A stretch of 64,000 bases of DNA from JBCBSZ01 sp039185015 (GCA_039185015.1 JBCDAU010000004.1:62001-126000), one strand, 5' to 3'. Positions 33,798 to 42,754 are shown, counted from the first letter of the stretch. The notes: generated by a model not told the origin, from the sequence alone. Made by a program: numbers and translations.

Positions 33798-34886
33798 TCA
33801 TGCGACGGCCACCGGTTGCGGGGCGACGTCGAGCGGGCCGTGCTCGAGCTGGGGCAGCACGTACCGGGCGAACAGGTCGCACTCGGTCACGTGCGGGTAG
33901 CCCGAGAGGATGAAGGCGTCGATGCCGGCCTCGCTGAGGGCCGTCAGGTGGGCCGCGACCTGATCGGGATCACCGACGATGGCCGCGCCGGCACCGCTGC
34001 GGGCCCGGCCCACGCCGGTCCAGAGGTGACGTTCGGCGTAGCCCTCGTCATCGGCGCCCTCGCGCAGCTCGGCCTGGCGGGCGACGCCGGCCGAGGCGCT
34101 GTCGAGGCTGCGCTCCCGGATCTTGCGCCCTTCGGCGTCGTCGAGGCGGGAGAGCAGCCGGCGGGCGGCGGCCCGGGCTTCGTCCTCGGTCTCACGGACG
34201 ACCACGTGCGACCGCCAGCCGAACTTGAGGCTGCGACCGAACGCCGCAGCCCGCTTCGACATGTCGTCGACGACGCCGGTGACGCCCTCGACGGTGTCGG
34301 GCCACATCAGGTACACGTCGGCGCCACGGGCGGCGCACTCGCGGGCGGCCTCGGACAGGCCGCCGAAGTAGTACGGGGGGCAGGCCCCGGACACGGTGCG
34401 GGCGCGGGGCGGATCGATCGTGATGTCGACGAAGTCACCGTGGAACTCGACGCCCTCGCCGTTCAGCAGCTCGCGCAGCACGTGCATGATCTCGGTGCTC
34501 CGCCGGTACCGCGGCTCGCTCTCGAGCGTCTCACCCGGCACGTCGGAGGAGATGATGTTGACCGTCAGGCGGCCGCCGAGCATCTGGTCGATCGTGGCGA
34601 CCTGGCGGGCGAGCTGGGGTACGACGAGCTCACCGCAGCGGATCGCGAGCAGCATGCGCATGCGCTGCGTGACCTGGGCGATCGCCGCGGCGAACGCGGT
34701 GTTGTCGATGCCGAGGGCGTAGCCCGACGGCAGCAGCAGGTTGTCGAAGCCGGCCTCCTCGGCCCGCAGCGCGATGCCGCGGCAGTGCTCCCACGAGCTG
34801 CGGAGGCGCTCGTCCGGCACTCCGAGGAACTCGTAGTCGTCATCGCACAGCGCGGAGAACCAGGCGAGCTCGGGAACGGACGTCAC
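33798..34886 (-). CDS. LLM-class flavin-dependent monooxygenase (SsuD-like)
   Basis: 362 aa from GTG 34886, which overlaps the aldo/keto reductase stop (GTGA). Features of the bacterial luciferase-like family, SsuD branch: RLRSSWEHCRGIALRAEEAGFDNLLLPSGYALG, MRMLLAIRCGELVVPQLARQVATIDQMLGGRLTVNIISSD, EFHGDFVDI, PPYYFGGLSEAARECAARGADVYLMW. SsuD-like enzymes use FMNH2 and O2 to desulfonate alkanesulfonates; related ones act on dimethyl sulfone or other substrates. No ssuABC or ssuE genes are beside it, so the substrate is open. Confidence 0.88.
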   Translation of the reverse strand: MTSVPELAWFSALCDDDYEFLGVPDERLRSSWEHCRGIALRAEEAGFDNLLLPSGYALGIDNTAFAAAIAQVTQRMRMLLAIRCGELVVPQLARQVATIDQMLGGRLTVNIISSDVPGETLESEPRYRRSTEIMHVLRELLNGEGVEFHGDFVDITIDPPRARTVSGACPPYYFGGLSEAARECAARGADVYLMWPDTVEGVTGVVDDMSKRAAAFGRSLKFGWRSHVVVRETEDEARAAARRLLSRLDDAEGRKIRERSLDSASAGVARQAELREGADDEGYAERHLWTGVGRARSGAGAAIVGDPDQVAAHLTALSEAGIDAFILSGYPHVTECDLFARYVLPQLEHGPLDVAPQPVAVA

Positions 34887-35824
34887 GGCAGGGGCACCCC
34901 TTCGGAGGCTTCGATCAGGTCGTAGCAGTCGTTGCGGTCGAGCCGGACGCCGAGGGCGGCCGTGGCCGCCACCAGCCGCTCGGGCCGCTGGGATCCCACC
35001 AGTACCACCGGAGCGCTGGGATGAGCGAGGACGAAGGACATCGCGACCGTGGCCCGATCGACCCCTTCGCGCTCGGCGAGGCGGTCGAGCGTCTCCAGCA
35101 GCTCGGGCCGCAGCCCCTCTCCGGTCGCCACCCGGCCACCGCCGAGCGGGCTCCACGCCAGGGGGACGACGTCGCGCTGCATGGCCCGATCGAGGGTGCC
35201 GTCGCGGAGGGGATCGAGGTGGACCACCGAGTACTCGGGCTGGTCCGAGGCGAGCGGGAACGGCAGGTGGGCGGCGACCGCATCGGTCTGGGCGACCGTG
35301 AAGTTCGAGACGCCGACCTCGCGGATCTTGCCTTCCTCGCGCAGCGCCGTGAGCGTCTCGGCCAGCTCGGCCGGATGCGTGAAGAGGTCGGGACGATGGA
35401 TCTGGTACAGGTCGATCACGTCCACCCCGAGCCGCTGCAACGACGCCTCGCAGGCCCTGCGCAGGTACGAAGCGCTCTGGTCGTACGGGACCGGCGGGAT
35501 GATGCCGCCCTTGCTGGCGAGCACCATCCGGCCCCGGAGCTCGGGGGCGTCGGCCAGCACCTTGCCGAGGAGCTCCTCGTTGTACCCGAACCCCTCGCCG
35601 CCGTAGTCGAGGCCGTAGACGTCGGCGGTGTCGATCAGGTTCATGCCCTGGTCGAGCGCCGTCTCGATCAGGTCCCGGCCCTCCGCCACCGACGAGGTGG
35701 TGAAGCGCCAGCACCCGAAGGCGAGTGGGCCGATCTGGAGACCTCCCTCTCCGAGGGTCCGGGGTCCGGTCTGCACGAGTCCTGCGTCGGGCTGAGGATC
35801 GGTCACGGCCGATACCGTACTCAC
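34883..35824 (-). CDS. Aldo/keto reductase
   Basis: 313 aa (beta/alpha)8 NADPH enzyme. The tetrad is visible: Asp and Tyr in NLIDTADVYG, Lys in MVLASKGGI, His in LYQIHRPD. The substrate loop is variable and the cofactor block QRPERLVAA is present. First gene of the pair with the LLM monooxygenase; a reductase plus monooxygenase pair fits catabolism of a carbonyl or sulfonate compound. Confidence 0.9.
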   Translation of the reverse strand: MSTVSAVTDPQPDAGLVQTGPRTLGEGGLQIGPLAFGCWRFTTSSVAEGRDLIETALDQGMNLIDTADVYGLDYGGEGFGYNEELLGKVLADAPELRGRMVLASKGGIIPPVPYDQSASYLRRACEASLQRLGVDVIDLYQIHRPDLFTHPAELAETLTALREEGKIREVGVSNFTVAQTDAVAAHLPFPLASDQPEYSVVHLDPLRDGTLDRAMQRDVVPLAWSPLGGGRVATGEGLRPELLETLDRLAEREGVDRATVAMSFVLAHPSAPVVLVGSQRPERLVAATAALGVRLDRNDCYDLIEASEGVPLP

Positions 35825-35858
35825 GCTCGGACAGGTCGGCTCACGGAAGGAAGCGTCG

Positions 35859-36923
35859 ATGGACGAGGTGCGCTACGGCGTGATCGGCACGGGGATGATG
35901 GGCATCGAGCACATCATGAACCTCGAGGCGATCGACGGTGCGGTCGTCACCGCGCTCGCCGATCCGGACGCCGGCTCGCAGGCCGCCGGACGGGACGCCG
36001 TGTCCGGCGAGGCCGCGATCTTCGGCGATCACCGCGACCTCCTCGAGAGCGGGCTCATCGACGCCGTGGTCGTCGCGTCGCCCAACATGACCCACATCGA
36101 CGTGCTGCTGGACGTGATCGGCAGCGGGATCCCGGTGCTCACCGAGAAGCCGCTGTGCACCACCGTCGAGGACTGCCGGAAGGTGGTCGACACCGCCGCC
36201 GAGGCGGGCGCCCTCGTCTGGGTCGGACTCGAGTACCGGTACATGCCGCCCATCGCCCGACTGGCGCGTGACGTCGCGGCCGGCGAGATCGGCCGGCTCC
36301 GGATGATCGCCATCCGCGAGCACCGCTTCCCGTTCCTCCACAAGGTCGGCAACTGGAACCGGTTCAACCGGAACACCGGCGGGACGCTCGTCGAGAAGTG
36401 CTGCCACTTCTTCGACCTCATGAACCTCATCGCCGGCAGCCGGCCCGTGCGGGTGATGGCGACCGGGGCGCAGGACGTCAACCACCTCGACGAGGCCTAC
36501 GAGGGAGAGGTCCCCGACATCCTGGACAACGCCTACGTCATCGTCGAGTACGAGGGCGGGGTCCGGGCGATGCTCGACCTGTGCATGTTCGCCGAGGCCT
36601 CGAAGGAGCAGGGTGAGGTGGTCGCCGTCGGCGATGCCGGCAAGGCCGAGGCCTTCACCCCGTCGCTCGAGTACCGCCTCGGCCATCGCACCGAGGGTCG
36701 TGACGGCGTCCGCATCGAGACCGTGGTCGACGAGCGCATCCGCTACGACGGCCACCACCATGGCTCGTCCTACCTGGAGCACCTCGACTTCCTCGAGGCG
36801 GTCCGCACCGGCACGACCCCCGAGGTCTCCCTCGACGACGGCCTCCTCGCCGTGGCCATCGGTGTCGCCGCCCACCGCTCGATCGACGAGCGGCGGGCGG
36901 TCGCCCTCGACGAGGTGCTCTGA
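35859..36923 (+). CDS. Gfo/Idh/MocA-family oxidoreductase
   Basis: 354 aa. NAD(P)-binding GVIGTGMMGIEHI, then TEKPLCTTVEDCRKVVDTAAEAGALVWVGLEYRYMP (the EKP motif with the catalytic Lys, about 94) and the C-terminal beta-sheet domain with GGTLVEKCCHFFDLMNLI, where the His is the usual acid/base residue. It oxidises or reduces sugars, inositols or similar; the ABC sugar importer lies 1.1 kb away on the other strand and may be related. Divergent from the aldo/keto reductase by 34 bases. Confidence 0.9.
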   Translation: MDEVRYGVIGTGMMGIEHIMNLEAIDGAVVTALADPDAGSQAAGRDAVSGEAAIFGDHRDLLESGLIDAVVVASPNMTHIDVLLDVIGSGIPVLTEKPLCTTVEDCRKVVDTAAEAGALVWVGLEYRYMPPIARLARDVAAGEIGRLRMIAIREHRFPFLHKVGNWNRFNRNTGGTLVEKCCHFFDLMNLIAGSRPVRVMATGAQDVNHLDEAYEGEVPDILDNAYVIVEYEGGVRAMLDLCMFAEASKEQGEVVAVGDAGKAEAFTPSLEYRLGHRTEGRDGVRIETVVDERIRYDGHHHGSSYLEHLDFLEAVRTGTTPEVSLDDGLLAVAIGVAAHRSIDERRAVALDEVL

Positions 36924-37032
36924 GCCGAGGCACGACGGGGTGGAACCCACACCATCTCACCTCGCCTCACGGCCACAGAACTCAGCCGAGGCACGACGGG
37001 GTGATATCCACACCGCCTCGCCTCGCCTGACG
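36924..37032. repeat. Two-copy direct repeat of about 48 bases
   Basis: Copy 1 (36924-36971) and copy 2 (36985-37032) begin with the identical 19-mer GCCGAGGCACGACGGGGTG and share CCACACC and a CCTCGCCT end; offset is 61 bases. They fill the gap between the Gfo/Idh/MocA gene and the DUF559 gene. No protein is encoded here. The function is unknown; similar imperfect repeats could be a spread intergenic element in this genome. Confidence 0.7.
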
Positions 37033-37097
37033 ATCGGGGCACACACCCTCCGCCTATCGTTCGCCGTACCTCCCCCGCATCAACTGGGGAGCATCTC

Positions 37098-38063
37098 GTG
37101 GCTCGTGGAGATCTCGAAGAGGGTGTACGCCGCCTGACTGCGGTGCAGGGTGGCGCCATCCACCGACGGCAGGTCGCCCAGCTCGGCGGGGACCGTTGGT
37201 GGATCCAACGTCAGGTCGCGCGGGGCGTGCTCGAACGCCGCGATCGCGGTGTGCTCGCGCTGGCCGGCGCCCCTGCGACCCACGAGCGGAGGCGTTGGGA
37301 GGCGGTCCTCGCCGGCGGGCCAGCGGCCGTGCTCTCTCATCGCTGCGCAGCGGGACTCCACGGACTCGAGGGATTCGGCGGAGGGCGACCCGAGATCACG
37401 GTGCCATGGCCGGCTCACCCTCGGCTCGCCGGTGTCGTGGTGCACCAGCTCGGCGATGTCGAGCCCGAGGATCGGACGGTGCGGAGCGGATTGCCCGTCA
37501 CGACGGTGGCCCGGACGATCGGTGACCTCGCGTCGGTGTGCTCCGTGACGCGAGTCCTGCGAGCGCTCGACGACGCTCTCACCCGGGACCGAGTCGACCT
37601 CGACGACCTCGCCTCGGTGGCCCACCGACTCGTCCGCCCTCGAAAGCCCGGAGCCCGGTGCCTCGCCAAGGTCGCCGCAGCACGCCTGACCGATGCCCCG
37701 CCTCCCGAGAGCGAGCTGGAGCGCCTGGTCGAGGATCTGCTGATGCGGGCCGGTCTGCCACGACCGCGCCGCCAGCACCAGACCCCCGGCGGTCGAGTCG
37801 ACTTCGCCTATCCCGACCGCCGGCTGGCGATCGAAGCGGACGGTCGCCGTTGGCACGCCCGCGCCGATCGGATGCTCGACGACCGACGGCGCGACCGGAA
37901 CAACAGCGCAGCGGGCTGGATCACAATCCGCTGCATGTGGGAGGACGTCGTCAAGACGCCCGACCGTCTCGTCGGGGAACTCCGCGACGTGTGGACCGCA
38001 GCGGGCGCAACCGAGGCAGAACGGGGCGGCATCGACCCCGTTCTGCCTCGGCCTGCGGCCTAG
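37098..38063 (+). CDS. DUF559 (Vsr-like) protein with AbiEi-like N-terminal winged helix
   Basis: 321 aa from GTG 37098, preceded by GGGGAG. The N terminus (about 10-60, AIHRRQVAQLGGDRWWIQRQVARGVLERRDRGVLAL) resembles the winged-helix domain of AbiEi-type antitoxins, and residues about 70-180 the type IV antitoxin-like middle. The C terminus has the DUF559 nuclease-like core RVDFAYPDRRLAIEADGRRWH ... RRRDRNNSAAGWITIRCMWEDV, with the D-(10)-E-x-D pattern of restriction-endonuclease-like folds. Such proteins are common and poorly understood in actinobacteria. No adjacent toxin gene is seen. It overlaps the convergent permease stop by four bases. Confidence 0.8.
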   Translation: MARGDLEEGVRRLTAVQGGAIHRRQVAQLGGDRWWIQRQVARGVLERRDRGVLALAGAPATHERRRWEAVLAGGPAAVLSHRCAAGLHGLEGFGGGRPEITVPWPAHPRLAGVVVHQLGDVEPEDRTVRSGLPVTTVARTIGDLASVCSVTRVLRALDDALTRDRVDLDDLASVAHRLVRPRKPGARCLAKVAAARLTDAPPPESELERLVEDLLMRAGLPRPRRQHQTPGGRVDFAYPDRRLAIEADGRRWHARADRMLDDRRRDRNNSAAGWITIRCMWEDVVKTPDRLVGELRDVWTAAGATEAERGGIDPVLPRPAA

Positions 38064-39025
38064 CCCTTGACGGCGCCGGCCAGCACGCCCCGCACGAAGT
38101 AGCGCTGCAGGGCGAAGAACACCACGAGCGGCACGAACGACTGCACGAACGCGCCGGCCGGGAGGATGTTCTCGTTCCGGCCGAAGTCACCGGCCAGGTT
38201 GGCGATGAGGATCGTCGTCGGCTGCTCGTCACCGTTGGCGCCGATCATCGTGTTGGCGATGAGGTAGTCGTTCCAGGTCCAGAGGAACTGGAAGATGGCG
38301 AACGCCGCCAACACCGGGACCGACAGCGGCAGGACGAGCCGCCAGAAGATCGTGAAGTGGTCCGCACCGTCGATGCGGGCCGCCTCGAACAGATCCTTCG
38401 GCAACGTCGAGATGTAGTTGTGCAACAAGAAGATCGCGAAGGGCATCGCGAACCCCGTGTGCGTCAACCACACCGCCGTGGTCGATCCGGCCAGATCGAA
38501 GTCCGGGATCAGCGTCACCGTCTTGTCCAGGAACGGCAGCGTGAGGTGCGCGCCGTTGTTGAACATCTGGAGCAGCGGGATCAGCGCCACCTGGAGCGGC
38601 ACCGCCAGCAGCGACACCGTGGCGATGAACAGCCCCTTCCGACCCTTGAAGTCGATCCACGCGAAGCCGTACGCCGCGAAGGCGGCGATCGCGATCGGGA
38701 TGATCGTCGCCGGGATGGCGATCGCCGCCGAGTTCAGCAGCGAGTTCCCCAGACCCGCTCGTGCCGAGAAGATCTGGTCGTAGTTGTCCAGGGTCAGCTC
38801 GTCGGGACGGACCTGCCACCAGCCCGTGTTGCGCTGGGCATCGCGGTCGCGGAACGAGTTCAGGAACAGGCCGAAGGTCGGCACGCTCCAGACGATGACG
38901 ATCATCCACAGGATCCACGTCGGGATCCCGCGGAGGAAGGCGTAGACCCGGTCGACGATGCCGCCGCCCCCGCCGGAGGGATCGCCCTGGGCGATGGTCT
39001 GGTTCGATGCGATGGTGCTCGTCAT
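38060..39025 (-). CDS. Sugar ABC transporter permease, MalG type
   Basis: 321 aa inner-membrane subunit with about six helices. The ATPase-contacting EAA loop is LFEAARIDGADHFTIFWRLVLPLSVP (about 208-233). C-terminal ALQRYFVRGVLAGAVKG is the hallmark end of MalG/UgpE-type subunits. An extended N terminus (MTSTIASNQTIAQGDPSGGG) precedes the first helix. It lies three bases after the MalF-type gene. No ATP-binding subunit is in the operon; a shared MsiK-like ATPase elsewhere is usual in actinobacteria. Confidence 0.95.
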   Translation of the reverse strand: MTSTIASNQTIAQGDPSGGGGGIVDRVYAFLRGIPTWILWMIVIVWSVPTFGLFLNSFRDRDAQRNTGWWQVRPDELTLDNYDQIFSARAGLGNSLLNSAAIAIPATIIPIAIAAFAAYGFAWIDFKGRKGLFIATVSLLAVPLQVALIPLLQMFNNGAHLTLPFLDKTVTLIPDFDLAGSTTAVWLTHTGFAMPFAIFLLHNYISTLPKDLFEAARIDGADHFTIFWRLVLPLSVPVLAAFAIFQFLWTWNDYLIANTMIGANGDEQPTTILIANLAGDFGRNENILPAGAFVQSFVPLVVFFALQRYFVRGVLAGAVKG

Positions 39026-39028
39026 TGC

Positions 39029-41095
39029 TCAGCCCTCCGCCTGCATCCGACGGATGTTGGCGACCATGATCGGCAACACCGAGACGAAGATCAGGATCGC
39101 CAGCGCCGCCCCCTTGCCGGTGTCGTTGAAGCTGAACGCCTCTTGGAACATGTCGTTGGCCAGCACCTGGGTGCCGAACTGACCGTTGGTCATCACCTTC
39201 ACGATGTCGAACACCTTCATGACGCCCACGATGGTGGTCGTGACGACCACGCCGATCGTGCTGGCGATCTGCGGCAACGTGACCCGCCAGAACACCTGGG
39301 TCTCGGTGGCACCGTCGATCTTGGCCGCCTCGATCAGCTCGTCGGGCACGGCCTTGATGGCGGCCGAGAGGATGACCATGGCGAAGCCGGTCTGGATCCA
39401 GATGAAGACCACCATCAGCCAGAAGTTGTTGTACGGCGGGTCCTGGACGAAGAAGATCGTCTCGCCCTGCACCGTGCCGTCGTCCTCGAACTGGAAGCCG
39501 CCGACGCCGCCGCCGATGATCCCGACGAAGCGGACGAACAGCCAGCCGATCAGCAGCGTCAGCACACCCGGCACCGCCGCGGCGCCGTACTCCTTGCGGG
39601 TCAACGACCGGGCCAGCGCCGCACCGGAGAGCAGCAGGGCCCCGGCGATGATGATCGCAGCGATCAGCGTCGGCAGGCCCGAGCCGGTCGACAGCTTGCC
39701 CAGCGAGACCCAGAGGGCGTTGACGACGCCGGTCTGCTCGACCGACGGGTCGCGGGCCACGTACACGAAGCGCCAGATGATGGATGCGCCGACGAGCGAG
39801 ATCGCCATCGGCATGAAGATGATCGACTTGGCGATCTTCTCGCCACGACGTCCATCGGCCAGCACCGCGATGGCGAGGCCGAGCGCCGTGGAGGCGAAGG
39901 TCACCACGACCACCCACCAGAGGTTGTTGATCAGGGTGCCCCGCAGCGCCGTGAAGACACCGAAGCTGAGCAGCAGCGCACCGGCGATCAGCGGGAACGA
40001 CGACGCGCTGCCCAGCTCGGTGAAGTGACCGGTCACCCGCCGGGCGTTCATGCCCAGCACGACCGCGATCGCGAGCAGGACGACGCCGATCAGGAACGGC
40101 CAGCTGGTGAACATGTTCGTCCAGTTGGAGCCGTCGAAGCTGTCCCGGTCGGTGAAGACCGCGCCGTAGTTCTCGAGGAAGACGAAGTCCACGGAGTCGC
40201 GGTCGAGCAGCGACAGGTAGGCGGTCCGGATCGCCGGGATGACCAGCATCACCGTGATGAAGAGGATCGCCGGGCCGACGAAGATCACCGCACGGGAGCG
40301 GTTCTCGAGCAGCAGACGCCCGACGTAGTCGAGGTTGTTCGTCATGCCGAGTCGAGCGCCGATCAGCACGGCCGGGATGAGGGCGGCGATCAGCGACGTC
40401 GCGATCGAACCGTCCCCGAGGTCGGCACCGCCCCAGGCACCCAGGAGCCAGCCGATGGCCAGACCGATGAGGCCGCCGGAGATCGGCGGACGACCCCGGA
40501 GCACGCTGATCCCGGCACCGATGCCGCCGAGGACGAGCGTGTAGAGGATCGTGGCCAGCGGGTCGAGACCCGGGTGGTACTCCTCACGCATGAGCAGGCC
40601 CACGAGCAGGCCGGCGACGATGCCGCCGGCGAGTCCGATCTGGAGCCGACGGGCAGGCTCTTCGGTGACGGCCAGGGCCACGCCGACACCGCCTCCGATC
40701 GCAGCGCCCACGATCGGTCCGAGCAACCAGGGCAGGAAGCCGCCACCCGAGCCGAGCGTCAGCTCGTTGCCGTGGATGAGGATGCCTGCGAGCGCCCCGA
40801 GGAGGCCGAAGGCGATCGCGTTGAAGCGCTCCCAGCTGCTCCTCACCTCGTTGAAGAGGAGGTTCGCCCCGACCCAGAGTCCGGCGCTCGCAAGGACCGC
40901 GACGACGACCGTGATGACCGTCGACCGGATCTTCTCCTCGACGATCGCCCAGATGAGCAGCCCGACGACGGCGACGACGCCGCCGGCGATCTTTGCCGTG
41001 CTGCCGGGACTCCTCCCGGCGAGGCGGCTCGCACCGCCCGATGGTGGCGGGAGCTCGTCTGGCGCGAGCTCCTCGCTCTGGTCGACAGCGACCAT
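39029..41095 (-). CDS. Sugar ABC transporter permease, MalF type, greatly enlarged
   Basis: 688 aa, more than twice the 290-330 aa usual for the family. About 270 N-terminal residues form an extra block of roughly eight hydrophobic segments rich in glycine (LLGPIVGAAIGGGVGVALAV, GLAGGIVAGLLVGLLM). The permease proper starts near RAVIFVGPAILFITVMLVIP and holds further extra hydrophobic stretches (FLIGVVLLAIAVVLGM, AAIIIAGALLLSGAALA) before the EAA loop ELIEAAKIDGATETQVFWRVTLP (about 590-612). The core is intact, so it should transport with the MalG partner. The extra membrane block has no recognised function. Confidence 0.92.
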   Translation of the reverse strand: MVAVDQSEELAPDELPPPSGGASRLAGRSPGSTAKIAGGVVAVVGLLIWAIVEEKIRSTVITVVVAVLASAGLWVGANLLFNEVRSSWERFNAIAFGLLGALAGILIHGNELTLGSGGGFLPWLLGPIVGAAIGGGVGVALAVTEEPARRLQIGLAGGIVAGLLVGLLMREEYHPGLDPLATILYTLVLGGIGAGISVLRGRPPISGGLIGLAIGWLLGAWGGADLGDGSIATSLIAALIPAVLIGARLGMTNNLDYVGRLLLENRSRAVIFVGPAILFITVMLVIPAIRTAYLSLLDRDSVDFVFLENYGAVFTDRDSFDGSNWTNMFTSWPFLIGVVLLAIAVVLGMNARRVTGHFTELGSASSFPLIAGALLLSFGVFTALRGTLINNLWWVVVVTFASTALGLAIAVLADGRRGEKIAKSIIFMPMAISLVGASIIWRFVYVARDPSVEQTGVVNALWVSLGKLSTGSGLPTLIAAIIIAGALLLSGAALARSLTRKEYGAAAVPGVLTLLIGWLFVRFVGIIGGGVGGFQFEDDGTVQGETIFFVQDPPYNNFWLMVVFIWIQTGFAMVILSAAIKAVPDELIEAAKIDGATETQVFWRVTLPQIASTIGVVVTTTIVGVMKVFDIVKVMTNGQFGTQVLANDMFQEAFSFNDTGKGAALAILIFVSVLPIMVANIRRMQAEG

Positions 41096-41153
41096 GTGTT
41101 CCCCTCCGTACCCCTCGTGCCGATGGGCGGCGAACCCGCCCGAAGACGACGCA

Positions 41154-41181
41154 GGGCACCGGCACCCTAGTGCCGGTACCC
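41154..41181 (-). promoter_or_regulatory. Intercistronic hairpin between binding-protein and permease genes
   Basis: Arms GGGTACCGGCAC (minus strand, 41181-41170) and GTGCCGGTGCCC (41165-41154) pair over 12 bases with one mismatch around a TAGG loop. The hairpin starts 67 bases after the binding-protein stop and 59 before the permease start; no T-run follows. Such hairpins often protect the upstream message or reduce downstream transcription, giving more binding protein than permease; this role is inferred. Confidence 0.55.
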
Positions 41182-41247
41182 CGTCGCCTGCAGCTCCGGA
41201 GCCCCGCCGAAACGGAGGTCCGGGCTACGTCATGTCAGTGGGGTCGA

Positions 41248-42627
41248 TCAGCCCGCGGGCCACGACTCCTGGATTCGCTGGGCGGCCGTGGCGACGTCGA
41301 TGTCACCGTTGACCAGCGACGTGCCCTCGGACCAGAACGTACCGGCGCCGACGTCGGCGGGCATCACGTCCGAGCCGTCGAAGCGGGCGATGCCGGCGTC
41401 GTTGATGATCTGGAGGAAGCTCTGCTCGAGCGGCTGGTAGACGCTCGGGTCCTGGCCCTGGGCCGCCGAGAGGAAGCCGGAGAGACCGCCACCGAGGAAC
41501 TCGGTGAGGATCCGCTGGCGGTTCTCGGCGTAGCTCGCCGTGGCGAGGTACTCCATGACGGCCATGGTGGCCGGCTCGGCGTCGAAGGCCGCAGCGAAGG
41601 TGCCCGCGGTCAGGATCGGAGCGTCGCCGTTGATGTCCGGGAAGTAGAACACGTCGACCGCGCCCTCGGAGCCGTCAGCGAAGGGCGTGCCCTCCGGGAA
41701 GAAGCCGGCGAAGAAGTTGGCCTGACGATGCATGTAGCACTGACCGTCGACCAGCGGCTGACCGTTGTCACCGAAGTTGGTGGCCGAGATCGAGCCGGAG
41801 GCGGCGAAGACGTTGTCCTCGGTCCAGATGTCGACGACGGCCTGCATGGCCTCCTGCACCTCGGGGGCGTCGAAGGGCAGCTCGTTGGTGATCCACTGGT
41901 CATACACGTCAGGGCCGTGCAGTCGCAGCATCATGTCCTCGACCCAGTCGGTGTAGGCCCAACCGGTGGCCTGGCCGGACTCGATGCCGACGCACAGCGG
42001 CTTCGGGCCACCGTCGGCGACCATCTGGTCGAGCAGGGCCGTGAACTCGTCGAACGTCGTCGGCACGGTGTAGCCCGCGGCCTCGAAGGCGGCCGGCTGG
42101 TACCAGACCAGCGACTTCAGGTCCGTCTTGTTCGGGACGCCGTACTGGGTGCCGTCGACGTTGCCGAGCAGCTGGAAGCCGTCGAGCCAGAACTCGTCGA
42201 GCGTGGCGTTGACGTCGTCGGTGAGGGGCACGATGGCACCGTCACGGGCGAAGTCGGCCAGCTTGCCGGGCTGCGGGAAGAACGAGATGTTGGGCGGGTT
42301 GCCGCCCTCGACCTGCGTGTTGATGTTCGCCTCCCAGTCGGCGTCGCCGGTGTACTCGACGGTGATGCCGACGGTCTCGCCCCACTCGTTCAGGGCGTCA
42401 TTGATCGACGCCACGTCACCGTCGGTGCGCTCCGGGCCGGTGATGGTGACCGTGACGCCACCGAAGTCCTCGGTGTCGCCGCCGTCGTCGCCGCCCTCGG
42501 CAGCGGGCTCGCTCGAGCTGCCGCTCGAGTCGTCACCGCTGTCGTCGTCATCGGAATCGCCACACGCAGCGGCGATCATGCCCAGGGCGAGCAACACCCC
42601 GAGCAGCCTCAACCAACGCTTGCTCAT
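41248..42627 (-). CDS. Sugar-binding lipoprotein of ABC transporter
   Basis: 459 aa. Lipoprotein signal MSKRWLRLLGVLLALGMIAAAC (lipobox Cys22), then an acidic Asp/Ser linker to about 55. The fold is a cluster B (MalE/UgpB-like) binding protein: VTVTITGPERTDG, VEGGNPPNISFFPQPGKLADFAR, YGVPNKTDLKSLVWYQPAAFEAAGY. It is anchored outside the membrane and delivers a sugar or glucoside to the two permeases. A LacI-type operator lies upstream. A preferred sugar cannot be named; alpha-glucoside is plausible by family (AglE-like), and a galactokinase and GlgX lie elsewhere in the window. Confidence 0.93.
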   Translation of the reverse strand: MSKRWLRLLGVLLALGMIAAACGDSDDDDSGDDSSGSSSEPAAEGGDDGGDTEDFGGVTVTITGPERTDGDVASINDALNEWGETVGITVEYTGDADWEANINTQVEGGNPPNISFFPQPGKLADFARDGAIVPLTDDVNATLDEFWLDGFQLLGNVDGTQYGVPNKTDLKSLVWYQPAAFEAAGYTVPTTFDEFTALLDQMVADGGPKPLCVGIESGQATGWAYTDWVEDMMLRLHGPDVYDQWITNELPFDAPEVQEAMQAVVDIWTEDNVFAASGSISATNFGDNGQPLVDGQCYMHRQANFFAGFFPEGTPFADGSEGAVDVFYFPDINGDAPILTAGTFAAAFDAEPATMAVMEYLATASYAENRQRILTEFLGGGLSGFLSAAQGQDPSVYQPLEQSFLQIINDAGIARFDGSDVMPADVGAGTFWSEGTSLVNGDIDVATAAQRIQESWPAG

Positions 42628-42740
42628 GTTTTCCCTCCCGGGGTCGCGAACGCGATCCCCATGTGATCCAGCCCACCGTTCCCAAGGCGGGCACCGCCCC
42701 TCAGAGGCGGATGGCCGACGGGCTCACGCCAGGGTGCGCC

Positions 42741-42754
42741 TGTAAGCGCTTACA
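42741..42754. promoter_or_regulatory. LacI/CcpA-type operator TGTAAGCGCTTACA
   Basis: A perfect 14-base palindrome with the central CG that LacI-family regulators recognise. It is 114 bases upstream of the binding-protein ATG and in the otherwise non-coding 277-base gap before the divergent CBS gene. Sugar uptake operons with such sites are normally repressed in the absence of inducer sugar. No lacI-family gene is in the window. Confidence 0.85.

Noticed and set aside
37098..38063. DUF559/AbiEi-like gene as half of a toxin-antitoxin or abortive infection system
   Set aside because: No toxin partner (AbiEii-like nucleotidyltransferase) is next to it; neighbours are a sugar dehydrogenase and ABC permease genes.
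37538..41170. A 1210-codon frame on the plus strand across the ABC transporter genes
   Set aside because: Long open frames on the antisense strand are expected at this GC. The composition is Arg/Asp/His-rich with no domain, and the minus strand holds well-known permeases.
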